From the NCBI GenBank assembly GCA_036346395.1, contig CM070606.1, positions 13,750,915 through 13,814,914 of the forward strand: a stretch of 64,000 nt of DNA, in the 5' to 3' direction. The DNA comes from Hsuehochloa calcarea (lineage: Eukaryota; Streptophyta; Magnoliopsida; Poales; Poaceae). The translations under genes were made by a program, and so were the position numbers. The notes beneath the pieces are model-generated. The model did no database searches. It was not told the origin of the DNA and was given only the letters and a program-made list of their open reading frames with translations. Below, piece after piece: positions 19,740-30,931 of this stretch; the first letter of the stretch is position 1, and each line of letters begins with the position of its first letter.

Positions 19740-22437
19740 ATGAATTCGAGGCCGGTGGTGCTGGTCTTCGTACTGCTTGTGCTTGTCGTCACGTCGCAGT
19801 TCGAGTGGAAGCAGCAGATCGGGGACGCTGCTGACGCCGACCCCGCCGCCGCGCGCCGGCGGCAGCAGGTTCTCGCCAAGGAGGAGGCCGTCAAGGAGAA
19901 GGTGAGCCCACCGTAAGAAAAAAAAATCCTTGTTCAATTAGCTGTAGCATCTTCTGGTTGTTCGGTGGGCACCACCAAGATTAGCAAGGTAGGTGCATTC
20001 TTTGGCTAGAAGCAACTGCAAACATATGTCATGTTGCTCTCATTTTCCCCCTCTTAAAGAAATCAATTGACTTATATGGTACGATCTAAATTAAAGTTAG
20101 ATAGAGATTGAAATCGGAGTGGCCATTAGAAACTAGCCGGAGTGTGCTGGCTGTGAGTTGATTTCTGAATTGCTCATTAAGAGGAATATTTGATGTAGAG
20201 ATAGTCAGTTAAGCGCAACAGGTTGAATTCTGATTTTTTGTAAGCTAGATAAAGCAGGTATCTCTTAGTAAGTTATATCAACTCATAAGTGGATTGTACA
20301 TTTACTTACATATGGGAGCATCCGAAACATAGAATGGCAACCCTCCACCCAGAAATATTCTGGACAGTCTTCTTTGACCACTTTAAGACAGATTAATCTT
20401 AAGAAGATCAACTGATGATTGAATTAGTGTTCTAAAAATAGTTCTACTAGGCCGTATACTAACCCGTATACAAGGAACGGGTGCCCCTACCTGTTACCGC
20501 ATAATGGCCGGTTAGGCTGAATAATTGCTATTAGGTGGGTGACTGAACGAATACTGTATACCGCTTTTTAGAAACTTGCATTGAATTGATAAGTGTTTAG
20601 TAACAGTAACTAGATAAGTACCGAGTTTCTGGCCTGTTTTCATGGGAAACCAACTGGTCAAGAACCTTAGGAGTGTGTGGCAAGATTTAGTGATGTTACG
20701 ATTTTGACAAGATAGTAGAGATGATAGGACAAGACATATGAACTTTTTCATGAAAAAGAAAGCTCTGTTCAGTTCAAGTATCACAAGACCCTACATGTCC
20801 AATTTTGATATTTGGTTACTTATATTTTGGTCCATGCTAAAGTGCACTTGTTATAGGCCAATAATCGAGATGTGCATCTTTTGAGTTCAGAGTTAGGTCC
20901 ATAGGTGAATTTTGAACAAATTAGGACCCAGACATGTTTTTGGGAACCAGACCAGGATGGTGTTTCCAATTACTGGTGTAATTAGGCAGTTTCAACTGGT
21001 AATTCCAAACTGTGGATAATGGGATGCAGATTTTTGGCACATAGTAGTATCTGCGTCTATTCTGAATTGTGCATAAGCATAACTCCAAAAATCTCAACAA
21101 AAAAAAAAATCATGGATGTGGAACATGTTAGTGTATGTGCACTTGCAAAGAAATATTCACAAATATGATTTTTTTTTTTGTGAACTGTATAAAAAAAATT
21201 CTGCGAGTAAAAACATATTATCCTTTTTTGTACAGTGCACATATGATCATCTTTGTGCATAGTTTTTTTGCTTGTGCACATGTTCTAACTTGACCTACAT
21301 CCATGATTTTTTGGGGAATTTTTAAATGCAAAAGTGTGTGTTTGGTAACTTTGGTTAAAATATGTGTAGATGCCACTATGTCTTTATCTCCTTTTCCCGT
21401 GGATGATGCACTTTATCTATCATTTACTGCCACGAATAGGATCGAGATGTTCATCGATTCTTGTGCAGATCCCACATTTAGCTTGACTAGTATGACATTT
21501 TTCAATGTTTCTGCTAGTTTGGAGCTTATCCTACATTCCTTGGAGGAAATTAGTACTGTTGGTCACGTAATGCCAGTAGAATAATTTGTGGAATAATGAG
21601 CACATCCAATTAACTTTTGTCCTGGTTAGTGAAAGTGTCTTTCAAAGAAATTTGGCATTACGATAATTTTGATATGATTGCAATTGATTTCATAATTATG
21701 ATGTGTAGATTGATTTGATTTAGGCCCTGATTAGTGAAATATTGAATCCTGTTGTAATTAAGTGAGGAATCTGGTGCTACATTGGAGCATTTCAGTTGGC
21801 CAACTGGTATTCATTTATTTGCTACTTGCTAGCATGTCTTTGCGTCATATTTGGCTAACGAAAATTCATGCATTTGAATATCCTTCACAATGGAGGCCAT
21901 CTTATGGCAGTTCTTGCCTTTATAAAACCATGTAGTAGGGAGAATCAGTTGGTGGACTCGATTACTTTTCTATGCCAGAATATCTCACCAAGATTAACTC
22001 AAACACTGGTTCTTAAATCCGAATCATAAGTTTGGAGTTCTTGAATCTGTTAAACCTGATATTTTGGTCATAAAAGAGCTATTAAATAATGAAGAACTTC
22101 GTTTTCATAGCAAATTTTGATATGCAGGATTTTACCACGGTAGCTTGCGACTGTCGTTGGAAATGTTCTCTCTCTCTTGGTCCATGTTTGCTTTGCGAGG
22201 GCATGATTTTGCTAAGCTTCGTCTCCAGAAATCCCTATTTTTCCTCATGCAAGATTTACATGCTATCTGCAGATAATATTATCTCAGGAGAAAAACATTC
22301 AACAGCTTAATGAGCTTATTGAGAGCCTTCAGCGGCAGCTACTACATTGCCGTGGTAGCAACAATACTGTTCATACCGCTACAACAGCTGCTACCGAGGT
22401 GAGTGAGGTGGAGGGGCAGGAAATCATTGATGATTGA
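19740..22437 (+). CDS. Conserved small membrane/coiled-coil protein, two exons (108 aa)
   Basis: Exon 1 is 19740-19901 (54 codons), exon 2 is 22273-22437 (54 codons plus TGA); splice sites are AAG|GTGAGC and CTGCAG|ATAATA, phase 0. Residues 5-18 (PVVLVFVLLVLVVT) form one strongly hydrophobic segment, a signal anchor or signal peptide; then SQFEWKQQI; residues 36-90 are charged and fit a coiled coil (AKEEAVKEK, IILSQEKNIQQLNELIESL, QRQLLHC); the tail is Thr/Glu-rich and ends EIIDD. I believe plants carry a conserved uncharacterised family of this shape, often annotated transmembrane protein; I know no function. Placement in the secretory pathway or an organelle membrane is inference. The in-frame upstream ATG at 19722 would add six residues; I chose the start that puts MNSRP before the hydrophobic segment. 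The frame is intact and rich in undamaged CAG/CTG, unlike the neighbouring elements. Confidence 0.88.
19902..22272 (+). other. 2.37-kb intron of the host gene
   Basis: AT-rich, GT...AG intron without coding potential, carrying the fold-back repeat at 21098-21316. Long for a 108-codon gene. A pyrimidine-containing acceptor context (CATGCTATCTGCAG) precedes exon 2. Alternative internal exons cannot be excluded. Confidence 0.8.
21098..21316. repeat. Fold-back repeat (MITE-like) in the intron
   Basis: Left arm from about 21104 (AAAAAATCATGGATGTGG, then TGTGCACTTGCAAAG and TTCACAAATATGAT) is matched in reverse complement by 21210-21316 (ending ACATCCATGATTTTTTGGGG). Arms are about 75-100 bp with mismatches and a short AT-rich loop. 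Terminal direct duplication is not clear. Confidence 0.65.
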
Positions 22438-23370
22438 CAACAGATAATCCCTTGCCATGTGGTACATTGATTCTAGTACAGCTGCGAAAGAACAACGGTT
22501 CATCAGGCATGGTACTCTACAAATCGCCGTCTAATGGAGGACCAAATCATACTTTAATCTACCGTGTTGTGTACCTGCTACTAGTGCCTTCCCCCCCTAA
22601 GCTTGTAGAGAGTTACAATTTGTAATACATTCGTTTTAGGTCACGACCACTAATTCAATTGGAAAGCGGCCTGACCGTTCTTTGTTGTGATGATGATGGA
22701 TGTTTGACATGGAATCTGATCTTCTCATGTAGGATGAGAGATAACTTTAGATCTGTACAGTAGGCGAATACGGACTACTGCCTTGATTACAATAACTTGT
22801 GACACTCAAATTTATCTAATTATACACTTCGATCCTTGTTTGACCACACAAAAGTACACATGGTTCTTTTTTTAAAAAAATAAATAAAGGAAATCACGAG
22901 AAGAACTACGGTAATATCTAGAAAACCACACAATAACTAAGGAAATCCATTTGGTTCGGAAGTCGACGTGACGAATCTCGGTGGGGCCACGCCTGCATGC
23001 ACGTTTAGGAGAGTCCAAACACGGAAGTCGAGGTGAGAAGCGAAAACCACAGGCAGCTTTCGGTGGAAATCCTGGCTGAGACAACATGTTGATGTATGCA
23101 TGCCTGGGCGGGGCCCACTCCATGTACTGGTTTTGGCATTGTAAGCCCTTGCTGTTTTCTTGACTCTTGCTGCTTGTGCTCTTTGTGTGCATGCAAAGCA
23201 TGTGGGGCCCGTAGCTTGGATAACTTCGGCCTTTTCTGTGACATGGCTGGGTCCTGTAGTGTGGCTTACAAGGCAGGTGCTGTCAGTTCGAGTGGGGCAT
23301 GTGGTCAGTGTTACTACTTCGCCGGACCCGCTTGTCAACGACTACATATTCCGGTCTCCTTATCTTTCTA
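22438..23370. other. 3' flank of the host gene, no gene seen
   Basis: Begins with the 3' untranslated region (probably to 22650-22850; several AATAAA-poor candidates, no clear polyadenylation signal). From 22870 the DNA is moderately GC-rich with many short stops. I see no coding region, RNA gene or known element. Confidence 0.5.

Positions 23371-23404
<34 letters not shown>
23371..23404. repeat. (GT)5(AT)12 microsatellite
   Basis: Pure dinucleotide tract just left of the MITE. Confidence 0.95.
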
Positions 23405-23415
23405 GAACATATATG

Positions 23416-23787
<372 letters not shown>

Positions 23788-23844
23788 CCATGATTTATTT
23801 GGACATAAAATGTTTCTTCCTTTTGGGTCTTCCGGATACATCTT

Positions 23845-24020
23845 TACGCATTGCAATCGGCGGTAAAAGACTCGGAATCGTCTAATCTGGTAGTAAAACC
23901 CCATGTAAAAGTGATTAGAGGAGAAATCGAGAGTAAAAAAAGATCGCGTGTCACCTAAATCGGTAGTAAAAAAACGTGTTACTCCTGTAATCGACAATTA
24001 AACCAAAATCACTGGTACAC
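23845..24020. mobile_element. CACTA-like subterminal repeat region
   Basis: Five related words of the form AATCGGTAGTAAAA occur at about 23857, 23885, 23926, 23958 and 23988, spaced 28-41 bp. Arrays of this kind are typical of the subterminal regions of plant CACTA (En/Spm) transposons. I do not see an intact CACTA terminus, so this is a remnant or a non-autonomous end. Confidence 0.45.
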
Positions 24021-24055
24021 TGCACATCATACGTTAGTTGACAGTAAAGTTACTC

Positions 24056-24990
24056 CTGATGAACTACGAAGGTCCTGTTCTGGCCCGCTCTTTCGTTGAG
24101 AAGGTAATTTTGGTAGTAGTCGCTCAACTCTCACGATCCTGGCTACGAACTCGCAAGACTCGAAACCACGCAATCGCTAAACTGCTTGACAAGTCATTGT
24201 CAACCGTGCACGAATACACGGATGACCTGATCACGAAGATCACTTCCTGCATACACCGAAGAAGCACACAGGAACACGGTAAAAATGCAATCTGATATAT
24301 TGCAAATATGAATGAAATTGGTATTGATAAGTGGGGTTCCGAAGAAATGCAATCTGATATATTGCAAATATGAATGAAATTGGTATTGATAAGTGGGGTT
24401 CCGAAGAACAATGACGATGTTGATCTTGCCGAACAAGAGGACAAAGTATAAAGTAACAAAGCTAAACTTCATCAACAAATCCCGCCAAACCCTAAGGGTG
24501 GCGGCCACTATGTAAAGGAGGAAGAGAAGGGCGGCAGCCGTGGGTACTGTTGATGCGTGAATAGTACCATGTAAATATGCCAAACCCTAGGTGTCCAACC
24601 TGAATCACAAGTCCCATGGCCCATTAGCATAGGTCGCGCAGCACCAAGTTCCTTTACTCAAATATTGCTAAGTGTTGGCCTAAACAACTTGGTATATAGT
24701 CTTCATGCTAGATTCTGCTAAGCCTCAGTATAGAAATATCCATTCCTCATATATCATCTCCATACTTGGTGCTGCCATCATCTCCATTTAGCTTACCTTC
24801 CGATCCTTGATTCCTAAGTAAAATGATATCAAGCGCTTTAGGAAGCATCACAGAATTCATAGAATATGGATGCACTCTGAGAAACGAAGTCACCTGATAA
24901 TTTAGTTGGCGAGCACGTGGTCTAGTAATTAGTCCTTGCACATCAGAAGTAGTTGGGATAGTTGTATTATTGGAAGGGATGTCCTCATCA
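24056..24990 (-). repeat. 3' LTR of element 3
   Basis: 935 bp, TGATGAACTACGAAGG to GGATGTCCTCATCA. No primer-binding site on its left side (GTTACTCC), which confirms it is the 3' LTR of a minus-strand element. A polypyrimidine run (TCCTCCCTTTCTT, 24991-25003) is the complement of the polypurine tract. Confidence 0.87.
24285..24406. repeat. Recent 61-bp tandem duplication in the LTR
   Basis: Two adjacent, seemingly identical 61-bp copies (ATGCAATCTGATATATTGC through GGGGTTCCGAAGA), starting at 24285 and 24346. The corresponding site of the 5' LTR (34350-34412) has one copy, so the duplication post-dates insertion. Confidence 0.93.
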
Positions 24991-25486
24991 TCCTCCCTTT
25001 CTTAAATGGAGTTGTCCTCAACTCAAGGTCATCTTCTGCTTCCAAGTATGGCTTTAAATCTAAAATGTTAAATGTGGGACTAACCCCAAAATCTGCCGGC
25101 AGATCAAACTTATATGCATTATCATTAATCTTTTTTAACACTTTAAAATGATCATCAGCTCTAGACATCAATTTTGACTTTCTCAAGTCAGGAAACCTAT
25201 CTTTGCGCAAATACAACCAAACAAGATCTCCAGGTTCGAATGTTATTTCTTTTCTACCCTGACTACCTGCAAGTTTATATTGTGTGTTCATTCGCTCTAT
25301 ATTCTCTTTAGTTGTCTCATGCATCTTCAGAATCAATTCAGCACGTTGTGTAGCATCAATGTTTACCTTTTTTGAAGATGGTAGAGGTAATAAATCAATA
25401 GGAGCGCGATGAATAAATCCATAAACTACCTGAAAAAGGCACATCTTTGTGGTTGAATGATGCGAACGGTTGTAAGCAAACTCCAC
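24747..25486 (-). pseudogene. Integrase C-terminal region of element 3
   Basis: Bases 24929-25486 encode MEFAYNRSHHSTTKM, then FQVVYGFIHRAPIDLLPLP, GDLVWLYLRKDRFPDLRKS, DNAYKFDLPADFGVSPTFN and LKPYLEAEDDLELRTTPF. The tail continues in a second frame inside the 3' LTR (LITRPRARQLNYQVTSFL) to a stop at 24747. It is parallel to element 2 at 9035-9832. Upstream, at 25487-25492, the sequence jumps straight into RNase H, so the zinc finger and DDE core are absent. Confidence 0.85.
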
Positions 25487-25491
25487 ATGAT

Positions 25492-25790
25492 TGACTACGA
25501 ATGTGCTTTAATGATTCATGATCAGAATGTATAACAAATTCTTTGGATCATAAATAATGTTGCCATGTCTCTAATGTTCGAACTAAAGCATATAATTCCT
25601 TATCATAAGTAGAATAATTCAGACTAGACCCACTTAATTTCTCACTAAAATATGCAACAGGCTTACCTTCTTGAATAAGCACACCTCCAAGTTCAATTCC
25701 ACTAGCATCACATTCAAGCTCAAAAATCTTACCAAAATCAGGAAGTTGGAGAAGTGGTGCACGTGTAAGCTTATCTTTCAAAATCTAAAA
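25492..25790 (-). pseudogene. RNase H domain of element 3
   Basis: The frame at 25548-25781 reads LLQLPDFGKIFELECDASGI, GKPVAYFSEKLSGSSLNYST, YDKELYALVRTLETWQHYL. It contains the first catalytic Asp (ECDASG) and the Glu of KELYAL. The HSDHESLKHI part continues out of frame at 25495-25550. It normally sits about 0.9 kb from the integrase C-terminus; here it adjoins it directly because of the deletion. Confidence 0.85.
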
Positions 25791-25849
25791 TGATTGTTCT
25801 TGTTTAGGGCCCTAGATAAAAGGAACACCTTTCTTCGTAAGCTCATTCA

Positions 25850-26735
25850 TCAGTGCGGCAGTGGTGCTGAAATCTTTAACAAAGCATCGATAAAATCTAG
25901 CAAGTACGAGAAAACTCCGTACTCGTGTGACCGTGTTAGGAGTCGGTCAACTTTGTACAGCTTCGATCTTGGCTTAATCAACCTCAATACCCTATGGAGT
26001 AACAACATAGCCAGGAAACGATACTCGATCGGTGCAAAAGGTGCACTTCTCAAGGTTACCAAACAAATGTTCATCACGTAGAGCATTAAAAACAGCACGC
26101 AAGTGTTCAAGATGCTTCTCTATTGTTTTGCTATAGATCAATATGTCATCAAAATATACCACCACAAATTATCCTATAAAAGCACGCAAAACTTCATTCA
26201 TTAATCTCATGAAAGTACTAGGTGCATTAGTTAACCCAAAAGGCATCACCAACCACTCATATAATCCAAACTTAGTTTTGAATGTTGTTTTCCATTCATC
26301 GCCTAACTCCATGCGACTTTGGTGATACCCACTACGCAAATCAACTTTAGAAAACACAGTAGAGCCACTTAATTCATCAAGTATATCATGTAGCCTAGGA
26401 ATAGGATGATGATATCGAATAGTAATAATATTGATAGCTCTACAGTCAGCACACATACGCTATGATCCATCTTTCTTAGGTACCAAAATCACAGGGATGG
26501 CGCAAGTACTAAGGCTTTCGCGTACGTACCCTTTGTCAAGCAAGTCTTGCACTTAACATTGAATTTCCTTAGTCTCTTCGGGATTGGTTCTATATGGTGC
26601 ACGGTTGGGAAGCGGGGCTCCTAGAATTAAATCAATTTGATGCTCAATCCCTGTAATTGGAGGCAGCCCTGGGGATATGTCACTTGAAAACACATCAGTA
26701 AACTCCATCAAAATGTTAGCAACAGTAGGAGGCAT
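25850..26735 (-). pseudogene. Reverse transcriptase of element 3
   Basis: Bases 26169-26456 encode MCADCRAINIITIRYHHPIP, VFSKVDLRSGYHQSRMELGD and KTKFGLYEWLVMPFGLTNAP. The YFDDILIYSK catalytic box is present at about 26135-26165 in the adjoining frame, and thumb sequence (FAPIEYRFLAMLL-like frame shift products) follows to 25850. The N-terminal part (GIEHQIDLILGAPLPNRAPY) is at 26553-26735. Several stops and shifts make it inactive. Compared with element 2, VDC is replaced by ADC. Confidence 0.88.
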
Positions 26736-26738
26736 ATC

Positions 26739-27343
26739 CTAAAAGGAAAATAAGACTTCTTTGCACACTAAAGCATAGCAATCAGATTTGCTATCTTCCA
26801 TCTCACAAATATCAAATTTAGTAGCAAGGAAAACATAACCTTTCAATTTAATTTCACCTTTCCTAGCACTAGGTTCTTTCTTCTTCGGGTGCACAAGTTC
26901 TTTAGCTATAATATGATTTTTTCTTTTGCTACTCTCCTTTTCTCTATTAGCTCTCTCTAATTCATCCTTTAAAACAGTTTTGGGAGACATGGGCAGCAAA
27001 TTGATTTTCTTTTCATTAAATATGAGAGTATACTTATTAGTTCTACCATGATGCACTGTATCTCTATCATATTACCAAGACCTACCTAATAACAAAGAAC
27101 ATGCTTGCATAGATACTACATCGCAATCAGCATAATCATGATAAAAACCAATAGAAAAATGTACTCTCACAATGCGAGTTACCTTCAACTTGCCACAATT
27201 GTTGAATCATTGAATGTAATATGGGCGAGAGTGCTGTTGTGTGATCAATGCAAGCTTCTCAACCATGTCTATGCTCGCCAAATTGTTGTAACTTCCTCCA
27301 TCAATTATCACTCGACATGAACGCTCTTTGATGACAAGCTTTG
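26739..27343 (-). pseudogene. Protease C-terminal part of element 3
   Basis: Bases 26739-27056 encode NKYTLIFNEKKINLLPMSP and a lysine-rich linker (KRKNHIIAKELVHPKKKEP) towards RT. 27057-27343 carries the LLGRSW-type and catalytic region in broken frames; the segment stops at the insertion site of the Tekay-type solo LTR. The remainder resumes at 30932. Confidence 0.75.
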
Positions 27344-30300
27344 TGTAACATCCCAAATATGGATTTGTGTTTCAAATGTAAGAAAATATAAAGAAATTAA
27401 AACTTTTCTTGCAGCTTGAAGCCCTTGGCCGTTTTTGTAATTCTTTTAAAAAGAATTGTGGAAGATCAAATTCAAATCCTCATTTGACTCCAATCAAAAA
27501 CCTCCTTGTCTTAGATCTTGTGCCAAACCCTTTGAAATCTTTTTCCTGAGTTCTAGGGAGGCTTGGCAACACCTCTGAATTATCTCATGATTTTTAGAAA
27601 TTATTTGATAATTTTTGGGAGGCAAGTCAAGATTGGTCAAACCCTATTTCCCCTCTTCTGGAATTTCTGGAGAAAAATTCAGTGCATAAAAATCTCTGAA
27701 AATTTTATGAGAGGTTCCTCCTGCTGTCAGCAAGCTCCAGTTAAAATTTCATAAATTTTAGAGTTTGTTTGCTACCTTAAATAATTCCTCAAAAATCACT
27801 TATTCAAATCCAACCCTAAATGGTTTTCAGTGTCCTCGTGTGCGAAACGGACTCGGGCTCGAGCCACTGGACTCGGTCCAGTCAACTAATCGCACCGACG
27901 CGGTCGATCGGGTGCGCAGGTCGTGAGCCGTTGGATCGGCATCGAACGGTCTTCGACCAGCCGAACGACGGGACCGTTTCAACCCACTCAATCTAACTCA
28001 GCCTTTGGATTTCCATCCGACGATCGACGAGTCGTCCCCTTCCTCCGTCAGCGCGCGCGTGAGCATCAGCCATGGCGTGCGAAGAGCAGAAAAGCCGCGG
28101 CGTCCTGTCCACCCTGTGATCACCTTTAAACGGTTAGCTCTGCGCGCATTAAATGCCTGTCGCGCTCCTCCCTCAGAAGGCCATGATTCGACTGCTCCCA
28201 TCGCTCTCAAGTGCTCTCATGGCAGTGTTGACCCAACTGGAAAACCCGGCCGTTGCTCTCTGCCTTTGCTCTATTCAAACTCCTTTGCTTCACCCTTAGC
28301 TTCCTTTAGCACCTCCGCAACTCCAGCTAGCACTCACCAGCTTGCTTGAGCTGCAGTTCCTCACAATCTCCTCGACCGCCATTGTTGAGTGTGGAGCTTC
28401 AGTGGAGGCGGTGCAGCGGGGGTTTTCTTCTTCAAGTCTTTGCCCCCTCTGCTCCCCTTTTACTCTCTGGAGCTTAACCCTCACTCGGTTTGGTTCTCTC
28501 TTTGCTCAGGTCGCTGTACCCTAATGAGGACCTTGCCGCCGTCGTTTGGTTACTCGTCGCCGGAGCCACTCCGTGGGTCTCTGGTCGTTTCTTCAGCTCA
28601 GGTAGTTTCACCTTACCCTATAGGAGCTTAGGTGTGTTGTCGTTGTTCTTTTGGTATTGTCCGTTCGGAGAGTTCTCCCGAGCCATACCTTCTCGGCCGC
28701 AATCCGTGGTCGTACCACCAGTTCAGCCATACTCCGACCAGTATTGGCCGCCGGTCGGACCGTGAAACTTTTAGACCCTCATCCTCGCTTTGGTCGGGCG
28801 CTTGCGTGGTCGGAGACGCCGCCGGGCCACTGGCAAAGTGTGCGGGAGGCGCTGCCTCGTGGTCGGATTTCCGACCAGTCACCGTAGCTTAGTCGTAAGT
28901 TCTTCTACGACTTGTAACTAGTCGTAAGACCTGCTACGACTATGTCATGGTCGTAAGTTCTTCTACGACCACTACCTGGTCGTAAGTCCTTCTTCTGGTC
29001 ATATCTTTGGCATTAAGAATCCAAATCAATTGGTTCTTGTTGCTAAATTCTTTATAAATCATGCTCTTGCTACTGTATAATTTTCGGAATTTTTGGAGAA
29101 AGTTTGCTGTTGAGTCTTTGTATTTTCTTCGTTCTTATCGGTTCTTTTTCGCCTTCTCGTTAGGATCCGAAGAGCACATTGACAACATAATTGATCCTCA
29201 GCAACATCTTGACCCACAGCAAACAGGCAAGCAGTTTGATCATGTTAATCCTATTATTTTTCAAGTCTACTATATTGATTTCAACTTGTATGTATGCATT
29301 GCTATTTTGTTGTCAAATTATGGTTAGTATCCTATAGTTGCATAATCTGTAGGACTTATTTATCATCTACTACCATGAGCTTAGGTTATTTGCGGTGGTC
29401 GAAGTTCGATGGATGGACTCCTGTCACTTAGTAGATTTCGAATTGAATTTGCTTAGAAATGCTTAGTTTCGGTAGTAATGGGCGATCATCGATTTTAGTC
29501 GATGATCTTGATCACACATCTAAATACTATTCCATTATGTCTAGCACTTGTGCTTTGTTATTTTGTAAAGTCAAAACCTGAAAATGGAAAATTGATTTGG
29601 ACTGGGGCAAGTGGTCGGATGGTGGGTTATTGGGTTTGTGGCTGTCTTGCCTAAGTCAACAAGGACCGAACATCTTGTGTCACACTCTCCAAGCATTTTT
29701 GCGTGCTAACCACGCGAGAGGGATATGGGACCTCTCTTGACTAAGTACTTTGGCGTGTGTTATCTCCGAGTCGCAGGAGGGGGTTGTGTGTGTTGTGTGA
29801 AACATGATATGTGTTCTCGTGTTGGGTGTGCGGTGGTGGAGATTCCGGGTAGGCTCTCCACCTCGAGGGGCATTGTAGTTGTCCAAGGCTTTACCTGAGA
29901 CGGGTAGTTGACCGAGACTTTACAATGACTCCGACACAACGTATGGGTTTCTATCCATACGGGCGGCTCGTGGGGTAATACACAATATTGGAAATGTCTC
30001 GTAGGACTTAGCCGTGCCGGCATACCTAAGGAAGTGTGCTTAATAGCTTGGCAAAAAGGCGGTCTGGTGTGTGGGTACATTGGTACACCCCTGCAGGGAT
30101 AAAACTATTCGAATAGCCTCGTCCTAGGTTATGGACACGCTTGGTTAGGTTTTGCAAGAGTTAGACTTCAACCTTTTAAATTAAAATTTGACATTGGTGG
30201 TATGAATGGGTAATTCATGCTATTGTTGTGGTGGCTAATGGTTTAGTCACTTCCAGGATTGTTTTTATTCTCTATCTACTGTTATATTGTTGTCATTTGC

Positions 30301-30926
30301 GATTATTTGAACATTAAAAACAGATTTGTTAACTTGCTTTTAAATGTACTACATTATTGCAAATAAAGTTGTCTTTGTGCTGAAAATGAAACATACAGCC
30401 TCCATTTAAATAAGCTTGCATGTAGCATATGTACAGGTCTGTTACTCTACACGTAAGTCTTGCGAGTACATTCCAAGTACTCACCCGGCTTTGCTGGGCT
30501 CTTTGTTGCAGGGGAGGAAGGTGAGCCCCAAGGGCCTCACTTTTGTGAAATGTGCTGTGGATTCGACGACTAGCTTGGCGGTCCGGTCGGTTGCCTTGTG
30601 GGTTATAGGCACACTGATTGGCTCTTTTGGTTTATGGCCATCTTATGGCACTTTTGCTTCCGCTGTTAAATTTCTTTATGTATTTGTCGTTTGGCCGGTT
30701 GGCCTCTCTTGTGTAATAACTATCATTTATTTATGTTATCTTCTGGTTTGTTGCTTTGCTTCGGTTCTATGCGAATGAATGGAATTGATGCACGAATTTT
30801 GTAAAGAGGTGTGTATACTGCATTTCTGGGAAGTATACATGTCTCGAGTCTCGGCTTATCTGATTTGTGATGCTAGGACCGAATGGATGGTTAAGTATTA
30901 CAAGCCCGATAAACCGGGGTCTCACA
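27344..30926 (+). mobile_element. 3.58-kb Tekay/Del-type solo LTR
   Basis: Begins TGTAACATCCCAAATATGG and ends AAACCGGGGTCTCACA, flanked on both sides by CTTTG (27339-27343 and 30927-30931), a perfect 5-bp target-site duplication. The split protease frame of element 3 rejoins when it is removed. No primer-binding site, polypurine tract or pol domain lies inside, so it is a solo LTR of unusual length. Bases 30450-30490 (CTTGCGAGTACATTCC then AGTACTCACCC) resemble the LTR ends of rice Tekay-lineage elements from memory. It contains the palindrome array at 28892-28998. Confidence 0.85.
28892..28998 (+). repeat. Four-unit palindromic array (exact 29-bp period) in the solo LTR
   Basis: Units start at 28892, 28921, 28950 and 28979. 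Units 1 and 3 are GTCGTAAGTTCTTCTACGAC; unit 2 has GTCGTAAGACCTGCTACGAC; unit 4 is degraded after GTCGTAAGTCCTTC. Same sense-strand orientation relative to its LTR as the array at 7286-7420 in element 1. Confidence 0.92.
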
Positions 30927-30931
30927 CTTTG

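Noticed and set aside
22937..23338. 133-residue minus-strand frame with Thr/Cys-rich sequence
   Set aside because: Overlaps other frames on both strands, no homologous pattern or splice context; treated as intergenic.
28005..28892. Overlapping frames of 80-114 residues around 28.0-28.9 kb
   Set aside because: GC-rich solo LTR sequence with frames open on several strands at once; no start context or conserved motif.
30416..30778. 120-residue hydrophobic plus-strand frame
   Set aside because: Inside the 3.58-kb solo LTR, near its 3' end; no family match that I recognise, hydrophobicity comes from T-rich DNA.
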